From Liopterus haemorrhoidalis (taxonomy: Eukaryota; Arthropoda; Insecta; Coleoptera; Dytiscidae): DNA of 64,000 bases. Position numbers and translations under genes: made by a program. Shown in pieces: positions 21,175-32,767 of this stretch. Under the pieces are notes generated by a model. That model made no database searches, had not been told where the DNA came from, and worked only from the letters and a program-made list of their open reading frames with translations. The first letter of the stretch is position 1; each line of letters begins with the position of its first letter. The DNA is taken from contig OZ020613.1 in assembly GCA_963971575.1 (NCBI GenBank), positions 45,436,239 through 45,500,238 of the forward strand. The letters run 5' to 3'.

Positions 21175-21603
21175 TCCTCTTACAAATTTCTTTTAAACTT
21201 TTTCTGTTTATCCCAATAAACTAAATTACTTCCGTTTTAACCAGCTTAATATAATAATTTGAAAATGTAGCAATCCGTGCAGATTAATGTATGTTGTTTC
21301 TGGTGAAGAACTACAAGTAATGAAAAATGTAAGGCGAATGCCTAACATAAATAAACAGTTTTTAATGTCATACCGTTAACTGAATAATAAGAAGACGTAT
21401 TATCTTATAGAACAAAAAAAACATTCACCGGCCGTACCGCTTCAAAGATGTCTCTGCTGTATACTGGAAAATCTATCACGTGGTATTTGAATCCGCCAAT
21501 AGTATGATAGTTGTGGAAATGTTTGTTCTTTTTCTCAAATCAAACATGGCGATTTACTAGTTGACTGTCATAGACAACTGTTATAATAGTTATTTGTGTT
21601 AAA
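21175..21603. promoter_or_regulatory. Divergent promoter candidate, unit A and THAP ORF
   Basis: About 430 bp between two divergent starts. CAAACATGGCGATTT at 21541-21555 contains ATGGCG, part of the YY1/Pho core. Unit C and its divergent SWIM ORF share this layout (38358-38704). No TATA box assigned. Confidence 0.35.
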
Positions 21604-21939
21604 ATGAGTGTTTCGTGTCATACTTGTGTGTATTTTGGCTGCAAAAATACAAGAAAATTAAAACCTGGAAAACATTTTTTTAAATTTCCTTCTGATACAG
21701 AACGTAAAAAATTGTGGTTAGAAAACATTGGCAATAGCCAGTTAGTATTACTGTCACCCACAAAGTTAAAAAATAAAGTTGTTTGTGGTGACCATTTTGA
21801 AACATGTTCTTTCTCTAATTTAAATAGAGAAAGGTTAATTAAAAATGCAGTGCCTATACATTTTAATACAAGTCCGCAACAAACACCACGAAAAATGATA
21901 ACATACAGTGCATCTACTTCTAAAAGGTTAGATAAATGA
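21604..21939 (+). CDS. THAP-domain protein
   Basis: 111 residues, nearly all one THAP domain, a C2CH zinc finger that binds DNA. Visible: a Cys cluster at the start (SCHTCVYFGC), FFKFPSDTERKKLWLENIG, then VVCGDHF (C-x2-H) and the closing AVPIHF, matching the AVPTIF box. A Ser/Lys tail follows, then a stop. Either a short host THAP gene or the N-terminal exon of a domesticated or broken P-type transposase. No transposase is visible downstream before the Tc1-like element at 22225. Confidence 0.8.
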   Translation: MSVSCHTCVYFGCKNTRKLKPGKHFFKFPSDTERKKLWLENIGNSQLVLLSPTKLKNKVVCGDHFETCSFSNLNRERLIKNAVPIHFNTSPQQTPRKMITYSASTSKRLDK

Positions 21940-22542
21940 TACTATGGTCAGATTCTATTGTTAAAACATTTCTCTTAAAATATATATTTTTGTTTCGCTC
22001 TCCACGAAATAATTAAATTTAGTTGTTAAATGTATAATAAATTTATTTATTCGGTGATATTTATTTAGTTCCGTATTATAAAAATGGAGAAAACTAAACA
22101 TATTTAGAAACGCTTTTGAATCTCAATATTTTCAAACAAAGTCAGAAACATCACATTGTTTTGTAGCCCTTATTTATATTTTTCAGTCAACGGTCATACT
22201 TAATTATTGATCGCAATATACCTACAGTTACTCACAAAATTGAGCGTACAAAAGTTTTAGAAATATAACTCTTACGTAAAGATGCCTATACAACAGATTA
22301 TTTAAACCAATTATTTTTTATTTATAAAATACATTTTAGAGATACAAAACTATCATAAATGGTATAAAATTTAATAATATTTAATAAACATTTCTTAAAG
22401 AAAACAAAAAATATATACATTTTCAGGGACACAAAATTGAGCGTACAAAAAGTAGTAATTTGTACTAATAAAATAATTAGAAAACAAGCAGTTAATTTAA
22501 ATTAATATTTTGTCGCGTCACCTCTTGCTTCTATTACTGCTT

Positions 22543-23413
22543 CAGTGATGGGCGCGTAAGTTACATGATGTAAGTTACCTCATTGTTTACGCGTAAACAA
22601 TTGATGTAAAGTAAACACAAAAACTCTTGTAAACAATGTAAACACTGTAAACCAGGGATGAGCAACCCGCGTCCCGCGGGCCGCATGCGGCCCGGAGTAC
22701 TTTTTCGTGCGGCCCGTCAAAGCTTTTGCCTGTCAAATTTCAAAAAAGGCCATTAAATTACAGAAGATACATATATATTTTAAAGCATAAATAAGAGCAA
22801 TATAGAGCAATTGGTTGCAAAGAAGCTATGCCAAACTTCTCATTAAAATTTGTTTATGATTTTTTCCCCATAATAATTATCTTTGACTGTTTTTTTATAC
22901 CTAGCATTTCTATTATATGTTTTATTTGTGTATTTTTTTTTAAAATAATTTTGTTATTTTGTTAATAAATAGATAATTTGTGTTTATCATCTTGTGTTCA
23001 TATTTTAATAAATTTCGTATGCGGCCCGCAGGAAATTTTTAAATTTCTTGTTGGCCCGTAGTAAAAAAAGGTTGCTCATCCCTGCTGTAAACAATGATTT
23101 AGACATGCGCACTTATTAAAAGAAAAAGTAAGTTTAATATATAGTAATTATGAATATTAAAACCTTTAAGAAAATGTTCCTTCCTTTTCTTCAATTAAAA
23201 CAAAACCTATTTTTTCACAGCTATTCCTTCGGTTTCTTATTATTTTTAACTACTTGTTCATTAAGTTCTCTATTATTGGTATTAAATAACTAAAACTAAC
23301 CTCATTATTTGACAGTTTACATAGTTTACATTGTTCACAAGTTTACCAATTGTTTACATAATATTACACGTAAACGTAAACAATTAAAGTATATGTGTAA
23401 ACGCCCATCACTG
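22543..23413. mobile_element. hAT element, non-autonomous
   Basis: 871 bp, ends CAGTGATGGGCG and CGCCCATCACTG, exact 8-bp duplication TACTGCTT (22535-22542, 23414-23421). GTTTAC-type hexamers recur near both ends. It interrupts the Tc1-like transposase near its C-terminal end and itself carries another hAT. Confidence 0.9.
22653..23084. mobile_element. hAT MITE nested in a hAT
   Basis: 432 bp, ends CAGGGATGAGCAACC and GGTTGCTCATCCCTG, exact 8-bp duplication CTGTAAAC (22645-22652, 23085-23092). GC-rich GCGGCCCG motifs near both ends, AT-rich centre, no ORF. Confidence 0.9.
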
Positions 23414-23421
23414 TACTGCTT

Positions 23422-24157
23422 GAAGGCGATTTGGCATAGACTGCAATAATTTTCCACAAACTTCTGCTGGTATATTATTCCATTCTTCTTGAAGTTTCGT
23501 TTTAAAATCACTTTTATTAAAAAATGAATTTGTTTTTATCCGAACTTTTAATTCTCTCCATAAATTTTCAATTGGATTGAGATCAGGCGATTGTGGCGGT
23601 GTTTTGAGTAATTTTGGTGCATTGTATAACAGCCATTCCTTTACAATAAGCGCAGTATGTTTGGGATCGTTATCTTGTTGAAAATAATAAACTGGCGGCA
23701 TATCTAATTTTTCTGCAGTAGCCGTAAGATTATTTTTCAAGATGTTTAGATATTTCCATTTATCCATGATCCCTTCTATAAATTCTAAATTATGGAATGG
23801 TATTAATTTTTTTAAATTCTGTATTGGGCTTCAGTCAAACAATTTGTCTGCCGTCCGACCCAAAAAAATTAATTTATAAAAACTATAAAAAATAACTTTA
23901 TTCCAGAAGCTAATTGGTTTGTTTACATATATTTTTGCAAATTCTAAGCATTTCTTTTTATTCGTTTTTGAAATCAATGGTTTCTTGCGTGCAATTCGAC
24001 CATTGTAGTTATTTTTCTGGAGTACTCGGCGGACTGTTTCTACTGAAATTTGTTTATTTAATCTTTGTGACAATTCTGACGTTAACTGGGGTACACTAAT
24101 TTTAGGATCTTGCTTGATTTTTTGCAAAATACATCTTTCACCCACAGTTGATAACAT
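23422..24157 (-). pseudogene. Tc1-like transposase with internal deletion
   Basis: The N-terminal frame (24157-23831) has ERCILQKIKQDPKISVPQLT and NYNGRIARKKPLISK, the paired helix-turn-helix. The C-terminal frame (23767-23408) has YYFQQDNDPKHTA (second Asp) and SPDLNPIENLWRELK (third acidic residue Glu), spaced as in DD34E. The piece between, including the first catalytic Asp, is deleted at about 23770-23880. Inactive, but the youngest-looking Tc1 relic here. Confidence 0.85.
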
Positions 24158-24763
24158 TTTTTTCTGCCTCTGCCCGTTTAGTTTTTGATAGTACCTTCAT
24201 ATTTAAATTTATTTATTATTTTTAGAATTGTGGAATGTCTTCGGTTTACTATATCACCTATTTACGCATTGTATGACCCCTGGCGTATAATTTAACTATT
24301 AGTGTTCGTGTAGATTCGTCAGTCTGTTTACGTTTTCTGTCTTTTTCGTCTGTTATTTTCCATTATAATAGAAACAAAATCACTGTACTTTAATGTGGCC
24401 TAATGCAAACTAAACTAATGAAAAAACCATCTGTTACAAGATAAAACCTATGCAATATAATTTCAGGAAAAGTCAGGTCTTTATCAATCAATCAAATTTA
24501 ACTAGGACGCTCAATTTTGTGTCTCTACAAAATTATTATTTTTAGTTTTCCTTAATAATTTTTTAACAAATTTATACTATTTGTAATAATTTTGGATCTG
24601 CAAGGTGTATTTTATAAATAAAAATTAATTAGTTTTAAAAAATATGTTTTATAGTCACGTTTTATTAAAAAGTATCTTTGTCAAATTCTTGTATGCTCAA
24701 TTTTGTAAGTAACTGTACATACTAAATATCCATAAACATTATTTGAAGGATTTTGTTAGAGGA

Positions 24764-24898
24764 ATGAATACGAATGATCTTATTAAATGAGAGATAATGA
24801 TCTTATTAAAATAGAGATTTGTATTAGGACAAGATATCGAGATACTGATGAACATGAAGTGAAATCGAGAATAGAACACATGGCTGAATGGAAAAATG
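24764..24898 (+). pseudogene. Broken exon 1 of zinc-finger unit B
   Basis: Begins MNTND like exon 1 of unit A, but a small duplication (GATCTTATTAAA occurs twice) shifts the frame and a TGA follows after eight codons. The exon is 135 nt, not 3n+1 like its relatives. The later part still matches (DEHEVKSRIEHMAEWKN) and the G|GTCAGT donor is kept. Confidence 0.8.
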
Positions 24899-25353
24899 GT
24901 CAGTAACAAGTACACCTGAAATTATTAAGGTAAATGTCCCACATTCTGATAAGTTAAGAAAGATTTTGATTAGTAAATCGAATAAAAAAGTAACCCTAAT
25001 GAATGTAGTAACAAATAATTTTTACAAAATATTGTCCAATGATCCTAGATGTCTCTAGAAACAATAATATTTGGTTTTATAAATACAAATTCTTAATTAA
25101 ACGCTGTTAACAAAAAATTTCAGAATTTAGGACACTGTCAGCGTTTGGGACCTTTATCATACTAGGATTATTAGTAGACACAATTCCAACGGTTTATGAC
25201 TAGATTCGAGCACAAAGTAATTTTAGTGCACTGATCATCTGATTGTAACAAAATGTTGGAAATGATTCTGCAAATAAAGTTTATTAAATGCTGTGTTAAC
25301 ATTATTTACAGTACGCAATTACTTTATATTTGACTATGATCTGATTGTTACAG

Positions 25354-25485
25354 AAATCAAAGATGCAGTTACAGTCGACGTTCATCACGATAATACAAAA
25401 ATAGAGGAGATTTATATCAAGTCAGAACCGGTGGACACCAGCGAATTTGAAAATGAATTGGATAGTGCACCTGTCGCAAACACAG
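25354..25485 (+). pseudogene. Exon 2 of zinc-finger unit B
   Basis: 132 nt, GTTACAG acceptor and ACAG|GTCAGT donor, phase 1 at both ends, open. EIYIKSEPVDTSEFENELD is present. The first IKDE site is IKDA here. The exon itself is undamaged, but exons 1 and 3 and the finger exon of this unit are broken. Confidence 0.75.
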
Positions 25486-27199
25486 GTCAGTGGATATAAT
25501 TTAATTGCTGCGTATTGATTTAATTGGTTCTCATTGCATGCATTTTATTAGTTTAACTACTGTACAATGATTATTGTGCGTTGTGTGTGTACCACTTTAG
25601 ACTTATTTTATCACTTAGCAGTGTGAGTTCATTGTGACTGCAATGGGGCTTTTTTCAACAAAACCTAACTCATTAAAAAGTGAACTCGTAACCACTTAAG
25701 ATAATACAATTTCTGTTTGGACTATAAATAGAGTAACCAAATTTTTTTTTATAGAAAATATATAATATAAATAAAGGAAAAGGTTCATAAAAATAGAAAA
25801 ACAGTATTTATTATTTTATAAATATAGGCTCAGGTATAAAATCAAGATAAATTCATATCAAAATGATTTTCTTCTAAAAGTAACTAAAGTGATAATCTAT
25901 GTAAAATATAACTTTTTAAAATATGAGCTTTATCTTTTAAAAACTCAAAATTTTGTATACAATTAATGTCACTATTATACTTGGTGTGGCGCTCGATGCT
26001 GTTTGTCGGGAGAGAGACGCAGGTGACGCGGCGCTACATAGATCTACAGTTAATATACAGTTCTGCAATGATAGTAATGTGTTGATATGACCTACAGAAG
26101 AATTGCTGGTAATATGCGAGAGTAAGGGCGCGTTACTCCAAAACAGATGTGTACTAATAAACATGTGAAAGGACAGACAGGGTTCAGACGTATTTCACTC
26201 CAGGGGGTTGTTCCCGAAGGCTTGTACAAGTGGTTGGTTGACCCTAGGAGTAAAGGCATTCGAAAGGGCCCACGCAGTGGTTCTGGAGGATTAATAACTC
26301 CAAATTTTCCCCTTGAAGCCCTAACCAGCCGCTGATAACGAAGAACAGTTCTGAGTAACTCGCCTAAATATTGTAAATATTTTTTTGTTACAGTAAGAAT
26401 TATTACAAGATAAATTATTGTTTTAATTAATTAAATAAACACAATAAAGCGCGAATACATGAACATTATACGGTTATAGTAAAACCAGTAAATAGTCACG
26501 AGATGTAATTCGGATAAACCGGTTGACAGATAATCACATATAATTTACAAATAAGAATAATACAAGAACCCAAATAATATTCACTAGAAAAAAATGGTTT
26601 TTCACCGAACGCAATGATAAACAAACAGGGAAGTGGAAAACCCATGCCAGAAACATTGCACAATAAACTGTAATAAGTTAAAATTGATAGTATTAACGCA
26701 AAATTAAACGATTAAATGATGGATACAAGTGTGACTGCCGATATACAATTGTAAACAATATACAAATTTTATGATTTAAATTCGTAACATATTTGCAGTA
26801 ACTAACAAAATTAGAATTATCAAGTGTCAAGAAAGACATTTAACATAAATTAATTGATTTTAAATTACAAAGAATATCAATATTTAAATTGTTGGAATCT
26901 AGGTTGAGGCCAGGTAAATAAACAAAATGCGCACACAACTTGATCTACGCAGAGCCGCGCACATTACAGAATGAAATTAATATTAAAATGAAAAATTGTA
27001 CTCATGTCCTCTGTATAAGAAATACAGAGTGATACTAAGCGTGATGTAGATAAAGGTGTTGGCTCCAGGATTCCAGAATAGAACAAGACAACTTCCGCCT
27101 GGTTTGGGCGATATTCGTGGATTATTGACACCGCTCCCTCTGGGACAGCAGCTCCATCTGGGAAAAATGCTTTATAGTAGATTACTGTAAGGAAGTAAT
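25486..27199. other. Intron of unit B, no gene seen
   Basis: Mostly AT-rich. 25980-26340 is noticeably more GC-rich, with short open frames and no recognisable domain; a repeat is possible. Nothing else supported. Confidence 0.4.
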
Positions 27200-27690
27200 C
27201 ATTATCACACTTCCGAAGAATCTCTCTCCAAATGTAACAACTGGTGAGGCCTCACCTTACTAAATATAATAAACAAAATATTAGCTACTATATTAATGCG
27301 TAAACTCTCGGATGAACTCTATTCACAATTGAGAGTAGAACTAAGTGGTTTCAGACCAAACATGTCGTGCATAGATCACATCTACACTTAACGCATTATA
27401 ACAGACCAGTCTGAAAAATGGTGCTCTCCACGATATCTTATCTACATAGACTTTCAGAAGTCCTTCGACAGTATTCATATGGAAGCCATCTTAACAGAGC
27501 GCAGGGAAAAAAACGGGTACCGCAGAAGCTAATTGATTTAGTTAAGGAGTTATATCGGAACTGCAATTGCGCAGTGTTTCATAATGGCACAAAAAGTGAT
27601 CTATTTCCCATTCAAAAAGGCGTAAAGCAGGGCTGTCCACTTTCATCTTTCTTATTTATATTGGTTTTACACTCGGCCATGAAGAAAGTA
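27200..27690 (+). pseudogene. Non-LTR reverse transcriptase fragment
   Basis: Plus-strand text in shifted frames: LSGFRPNMSCIDHI, YIDFQKSFDSIHM (palm Asp block), PQKLIDLVKELYRNCNC, then GVKQGCPLSSFLFILVL. An RTE/R2-like palm truncated before the YADD block. Its open frame runs by chance into exon 3 of unit B. Confidence 0.7.
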
Positions 27691-27811
27691 ACAATTGTTT
27701 TGTTTTGGTATAAATTAAATATACAAATTGCGATCGCAAACGCACTGAAAAAAATAATTTACGCTGAAAACATAGACAGAATAATAGTAACTATGAGTAT
27801 TTATATTGTAG

Positions 27812-27967
27812 GGAAACTCGACATTCGGACGTGTATCATATCATCTACTGACGATTTGTCCCAGTATAATTACAAGACAAATGTTATCATCACTGAGGAG
27901 ATTAATATAAAATCTGAATGTGAAGATGACGGCGAATATGAGGAGATTGCAGCTGAACAATAAACAG
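27812..27967 (+). pseudogene. Exon 3 of zinc-finger unit B (nonsense)
   Basis: 156 nt between TATTGTAG and ACAG|GTCAGA, phase 1 at both ends. Encodes ITEEINIKSECEDDGEYEE, matching unit C exon 3. An in-frame TAA at 27961-27963 stands two codons before the donor, where unit C has GAA. The ~110 bases upstream of the acceptor also match unit C. Confidence 0.75.
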
Positions 27968-28231
27968 GTCAGATAATAATAAAATATTGTTTAAGTTGTA
28001 TGTTTTCGATACTATTGTTCCTAATTTACACTTGCTTAGTGAATGCAGAAGAGTAAATGGAAATTTACGTGAAAATATAACAGTCCATCCTTACTGTCTC
28101 CGGACAGGAAGCCATTTCATCCACATGTGTTTCTGAATTGAAAACTTCACACACCGGCAAATTTAAAGAAACAGATTGAAAATTATGTTTTTTTATTATT
28201 TTATTATTTTGTAGCCTATATCTAGATAGCT

Positions 28232-28621
28232 TTGAATTCTCTACTAAACAATAAACGAAGATTGTATCGACGCCAAGGAGAACAAAATGCACCATTTAAT
28301 TTTGCTACTACTGTATCTTTTGGTGGAGGTTCAATTATGGTGCCGGTTGGAATATGTTTGGGAACTTGCACAAAGTTAGTGTTGATTGATGGCGGAGCGT
28401 TAACTACAGATAGGTACATCAGATATATTCTTCAAGATCATGTTGTACCTTTTGCCCCATATATCGGCGAAATTTTAACCCTAATGCCGGATAGTGCGCG
28501 CCCACACGTCGTCCACTGTGTAACGGACTTTTTAAATCAAGTGGGTATAACAACGAGTTGGCCAGCGTGCTCCCCTGACCACAACCCGATTGAACATTAT
28601 TCCAAAAAAACATCGTACTAG
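28232..28621 (+). pseudogene. Tc1-like transposase fragment
   Basis: Reads YRRQGEQNAPFNFATTVSFG, GGGSIMVPVGICL, LMPDSARPHVVHCVTDFLN (second catalytic Asp kept) and CSPDHNPIEHYS (Glu block), then frameshifts. The N-terminal half and the terminal repeats are missing. Lies in the intron before the finger exon of unit B. Confidence 0.75.
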
Positions 28622-28810
28622 AAGATTACCTGAGAGATATCAACAATATGTACACTACAGGGAAAAAAATTAGATTTTTATGTCTGTTCCTTTAAATTTG
28701 CCGGTGTGTGTATTTTATTACAACCATCACATTACATCCAGCTCGTGACCCCCCCCCCTATAAATGCGCGCTTGTCTTGGACGATACTATAATTACTTCT
28801 TTGTTTGCAG

Positions 28811-28961
28811 GTAGTCCAACATTTTCCGGTAATCCAGATGAAAGTTGGTTGCCAGTATCCATTATCAAGGTCGAACAGATCAATGCAACACAAACAATAA
28901 AGGCTTGTTATAAATGTGATGTATATGAGAAAACTTTTAAACAGTCTAAAATCTTGCTGCT
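28811..28961 (+). pseudogene. Truncated zinc-finger exon of unit B
   Basis: TTTGTTTGCAG acceptor, phase 1 (GT AGT CCA). Leader NPDESWLPVS and the start of finger 1, CYKCDVYEKTFKQ, with the second Cys already Tyr and a 1-nt deletion after it. Similarity to the other finger exons stops at 28961, where TGTAAT begins a probable Gypsy LTR. The frame closes in that LTR at 28983. No complete finger remains. Confidence 0.85.
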
Positions 28962-29063
28962 TGTAATAAATAAAGAAATATGACTAGAATTGTATGCGTT
29001 TATTTTACTGACTTATTTACAACAACAACTGTTTTTCACCACAGCCAACAGCCAGTTATCACA
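28962..29063 (-). repeat. Probable short Gypsy LTR
   Basis: On the minus strand it begins TGTGATAACTGG and ends TTTATTACA, and is preceded by a purine tract GGGGGGAAAGAAA, as expected at the 3' LTR. About 102 bp. The other LTR is missing, so this is inferred from structure only. Confidence 0.45.
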
Positions 29064-30545
29064 TTTCTTTCCCCCCAAATAAAATTAGTTAATTGCCCCC
29101 CAAACGATCATATTTGAGGCGTTCAGGGGCACGATTTTGTCGTTGCGGCCGTAGTGTTCTCTCCAGATTCTGTCTTGTTGAATCTAATTGCGCAGGTGCT
29201 CTTATTTGATCTTCGGCTGGACTCTGAAGATTATCTTGCTGTTTTCTGGAAACTGATCTGTAATTTAATTTTTTTTTACTTTGATCATTGGTTTTAACTA
29301 AAATATTAGTCCCATTTTCTGAACATTGCGTAAATGATCAGCATGACAAAATCGTGTCTTGTACCCCACTTTTACTAAGTAGGTTGTAGGGCTACATATT
29401 TTTAATATTTTTCCCTTGAACCATAATATGTGTTCATTTCGAACGCTTCGAACCCAGACTTCTACATCTAATGAAAATTGTCTCTCTTTTTGTCTAAATT
29501 TTCTTTAAAAATTTCTTGTTTAAATTTCATTTCTTCAGAAAAATTGGGCTTCAACATAGTCAATTTTGTTCGTACTGTTCTTTTCAGAAAAAGTTCTGTG
29601 GGTGAATAGCCTGTAATCGTGTGAGGAGTATTTCTGTAGGCAAACAAGAAGCAAGCAATTTTATGTTGTAAAGACCTTTTATCATTCTTTCTGAAATCGT
29701 GTATGCATTGCTTTAATAATGCAGTTTTAAAAGTCTTAACAGCATTTTCAGCTGCGCCATTAGATTTTGGATGGTAAGGCGGGGTTAATATTAACCTGAT
29801 TCCATTACCTTGAAGAAATTTTTTAAATTCTACACTAGTAAATTGTGGACCATTATTTGAAACGATAGACTCGGGTAAACCAAAATTAGCAAACAAATTT
29901 CGGAGGGTATTAATTGTCACTGAAGTTGTAATCTGGGACATTATCTGAACATTTAGAATAACTCAAGAATTATTAAAAAATAATGTTTACCAGATTGTGC
30001 AAAATCCAAGTGAATTCGTTGCCAAATTCGCCGTGGCCATGTCCAAGGATGGTGAGTAGATTCTTTTATATCTGGTCTCACTGATTGACAAATATCGCAA
30101 CTTTTAATAACGTTTTCTATATCATTGTCAATATTTAACCACTATACAAAATTTCTAGATAAATTTTTCATTCTAGAAATACCTGGATGTTCTTCATGCA
30201 ACAATTCTAGCAAGTATCTTTGTAAAAATTTTGGTATTATGGCACGTTGTCCCCAAAGTAAGCAATCACTTTCACACGTTAAGTCATTTTGTTTTTGATG
30301 ATAAATTTCAATTTAAATCATCTTCTACATTAATAGGCCAACCAAACTTAATGAATTCTAAGACTCTACTGAGAACTTTATCTTTTTTTGTAGCTTGTGA
30401 TATGTCAACGGATGACAAGGGCAAATCATCCATAGGAGAAAAGAAATTGACATCAAATTTTTTAGGAGCTGGTTCGGAGGGAAGTCGGGAAAGAGCATCA
30501 ACATTTGCAATTTCCTGACCATGTTTATATTTAATGTTATAATCG
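29064..30545 (-). pseudogene. Ty3/Gypsy pol remnant (RNase H end, integrase)
   Basis: Minus strand, in order: EIANVDALSRLPSEP (end of RNase H), LLHEEHPGISRMKNLS and KSCDICQ (HHCC zinc knuckle), HLDFAQSG (first integrase Asp), GLPESIVSNNGPQFTS where the second Asp is Asn, and PYHPKSNGAAENAVK (Glu). The integrase tail continues to about 29440. The 5' half of the element is absent and it abuts LINE sequence at ~30549. Stops near 30150 and 29945. Dead. Confidence 0.85.
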
Positions 30546-30548
30546 TAA

Positions 30549-31436
30549 CTATATCGTATATAATAAAATCGTATATAATAAAATATGATGATCTACGCAA
30601 TCTAAAGCCTTTGTAAGATCAGCAAAAACGGCTACAACTTTTTTATTTTCATCAATATTTTCGTAGATATTATTTACGTAATTGGTTATAGCATCAACTG
30701 TGGAAATACCTTTTTTAAATCCATATTGGCATTGGTTTAAAATTTTGAACTTGTTTAAAAAAGAAAATACTCTTTGTGCATAGCTCTTTTCTATTATTTT
30801 AGATAAAACTGATGTTAAAGCAATCGGCCTGTAATTATGGGGGTTCAATTTATCACCTTTTTTATAAACTGGTTTAATCACAGTTGTTTTTAAATATTCA
30901 GGAAATATGCCAGATTCAAATGTTAGATTAACTAAATAGGTTAGAATTTCCACAATATTTAATAGGCAAGCTTTTAATATTTTTGAATTAACATCATCCA
31001 TGCCAGTAGAATTTGTATTTTTTAAGTTGGATACTATATCGCAAATTTCATTGAGAGTAACAGGCTCCAAAAATAAAGATTCAGTTACAAAATTAATATT
31101 GTCAAAAGTATTATTAATATTTTTAATTAAAGATTGAGTTAGTTGATGGGGAATATTTAAAAAATAATTATTGGAATGATTTGCAATTTCAGTTTCATCT
31201 TGAGTAATATTATCATTGATTTTTATTTCATTTATTTGGTTATTTTTTCTATTTTTTATTTCACTGTTAATTATTTTCCAAATTGTTTTACCTTTATTGT
31301 TTGACGTGCATATTTGGTGTGAGTAGTATAATTTCTTAGCTAATCTTATTGTTTTTCTATAAATACATTTTTTTATATATTTGATTATATAATTATAACA
31401 TTTATAGAGATTGTAATATTTTTTACAATTATTCAC
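30549..31436 (-). pseudogene. LINE reverse transcriptase fragment
   Basis: 295-codon open frame: TIWKIINSEIKNRKN linker, LKNTNSTGMDDVNSKILKAC, KTTVIKPVYKKGDKLNPHNY, RPIALTSVLSKIIEK, CQYGFKKGISTVDAI and FADLTKALDCVDHHIL. These are fingers and first palm blocks of a Jockey/CR1-type enzyme. It ends before the YADD block at the junction with the Gypsy remnant, next to a short AT repeat. Confidence 0.8.
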
Positions 31437-31737
31437 CTACATTATTCCATAGAATAGAAACCGATGAATTAACGAAGGGACGGAACTCCAGTGTAGTATC
31501 CACGCCGACATACATTTATCATACTTTAAAACACCTTCGTCTTATGTTTTTTAAATTATTGTTCCGTTATATGGAATCCCGGATATAATATGTATGGTGG
31601 CTTAAAACGAATTCAAAATTAGGTTTAATTAGTTTTTTTTTTTTTTAATTACTTTATTGACACAATATAACATACATCATATGTCAGAAAAATATATTTG
31701 TCAGAAAAAAATTATATTCTATTCTACCACAAATTTC

Positions 31738-32071
31738 TTTCCCCATCTTGAAATGGTATAATGCAAAGAACCATGCCCTTCCCGTCTTATCAACTCGGGC
31801 AAGATCCTACGTCTATCATTAATAAACCAAATGTATACTTGCAAAAATGTTTGTTTTCTGAGAAAAGGTGAGTTTCTCGGCATCAGTAGGATACATATTG
31901 TATCTCTGTTCATATAATCGTTTCAGAACCTCTCTTCCATCTTCCTGACCACATGATGAGATCCACCTCCACTCGAGAGATCACTTAGTTTACTCGATCG
32001 ACCATTTTCTTGATTGAAACCAGAGTAGTTATCATTTGTACTACTGATTGATTGGAAAAGTTCTCGAGCTG
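31738..32071 (-). pseudogene. Second TGIF-like homeodomain exon, degenerate
   Basis: Aligns along its length with the exon at 32768-33140, from the TTTTTAG acceptor (32072, phase 1) to the last codons. A deletion removes the N-terminal arm of the homeodomain (the RGNLPKLS part). A frameshift follows near the KFTLAEE part. The C-terminal part is recognisable: [20 protein letters not shown], then [12 protein letters not shown]. The conserved Asn-Ala-Arg of helix 3 is Asn-Asp-Arg. Tandem duplicate gone dead. Confidence 0.8.
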
Positions 32072-32073
32072 CT

Positions 32074-32767
32074 AAAAAAGAAAAATACAATCAAACACAG
32101 GTTCAAAAATTAAATAAGGAAGTAAAAAATCTCTTTATCAACTGTAAAATTTCTGTTTTATATCTAAGAGCTAAAGGAACGAAAATAAATAAATCTAGAG
32201 CCAGAACTGTAAGATAAGAACAGTTTCTTAAACTATGGATGTAACCCACATATGAATCACGTAAGATGTTAAAAGGCTCAACACGGGTTTATTTTACTTA
32301 AGGTATATACATCTTCAGGGCTACATCACAGTTAAGCAACTGTTGTTAAAATATATAACTGGTCTGCAGGCAAAGACTTTAAGAAACACTATTCTAGACC
32401 TGTTTCTTAATCTTTTTAGGGTAAAGTATGACCATCAAAAAAACCCTTATAACGTCCCTCATGTGTCTGTATGTACGGTAGAAAATTTAGCCAAACAACT
32501 GAACATAAAAAGTTGACATTTGGCATTCTTGTACAACTCTTTGATCCACATACAGAAAAACCATAGAGAGTTAAAAACAAAAACAACTCAAGAGATAAAT
32601 ATAAACAAATGCGTATTTAATGAAAAAATAAATATATTTTTAAAATTTTGAGTGGGATGATAAATAAAATAGCACATTGTTAATAGTGAGAAATACGTTT
32701 CTGAAATTGACAAAATATGAAGCCATTTATCAATATATTTCTTACTTATTAAAAATAAAATACATAC
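32074..32767. other. Spacer between homeodomain exons
   Basis: 32380-32560 is a diverged minus-oriented fragment of the interspersed repeat seen at 49404 and 60590 (AACCCTTATAACGTCC, then a GTCTGTAT run). The remainder is AT-rich with no gene. Confidence 0.45.

Larger units (their letters stand above)
22225..24715 (-). mobile_element. Tc1-like transposon carrying nested hAT elements
   Basis: Inverted ends starting CAGTTACTCACAAAATTGAG (left) and CAGTTACTTACAAAATTGAG (right, complement), each flanked by TA. An 871-bp hAT sits at 22543-23413. Without it and its duplication the element is about 1.61 kb. Near both ends a second inverted GAGCGTACAAAA-type segment occurs (for example 22438), as in Tc1 elements with internal repeats. 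Transposase on the minus strand, internally deleted. Confidence 0.85.

Noticed and set aside
27418..27963. A fused LINE-zinc-finger-module protein of 181 codons
   Set aside because: The frame runs from reverse transcriptase remnant through intron sequence and the acceptor of exon 3. The same intron and acceptor in unit C show the true exon edge at 27812.
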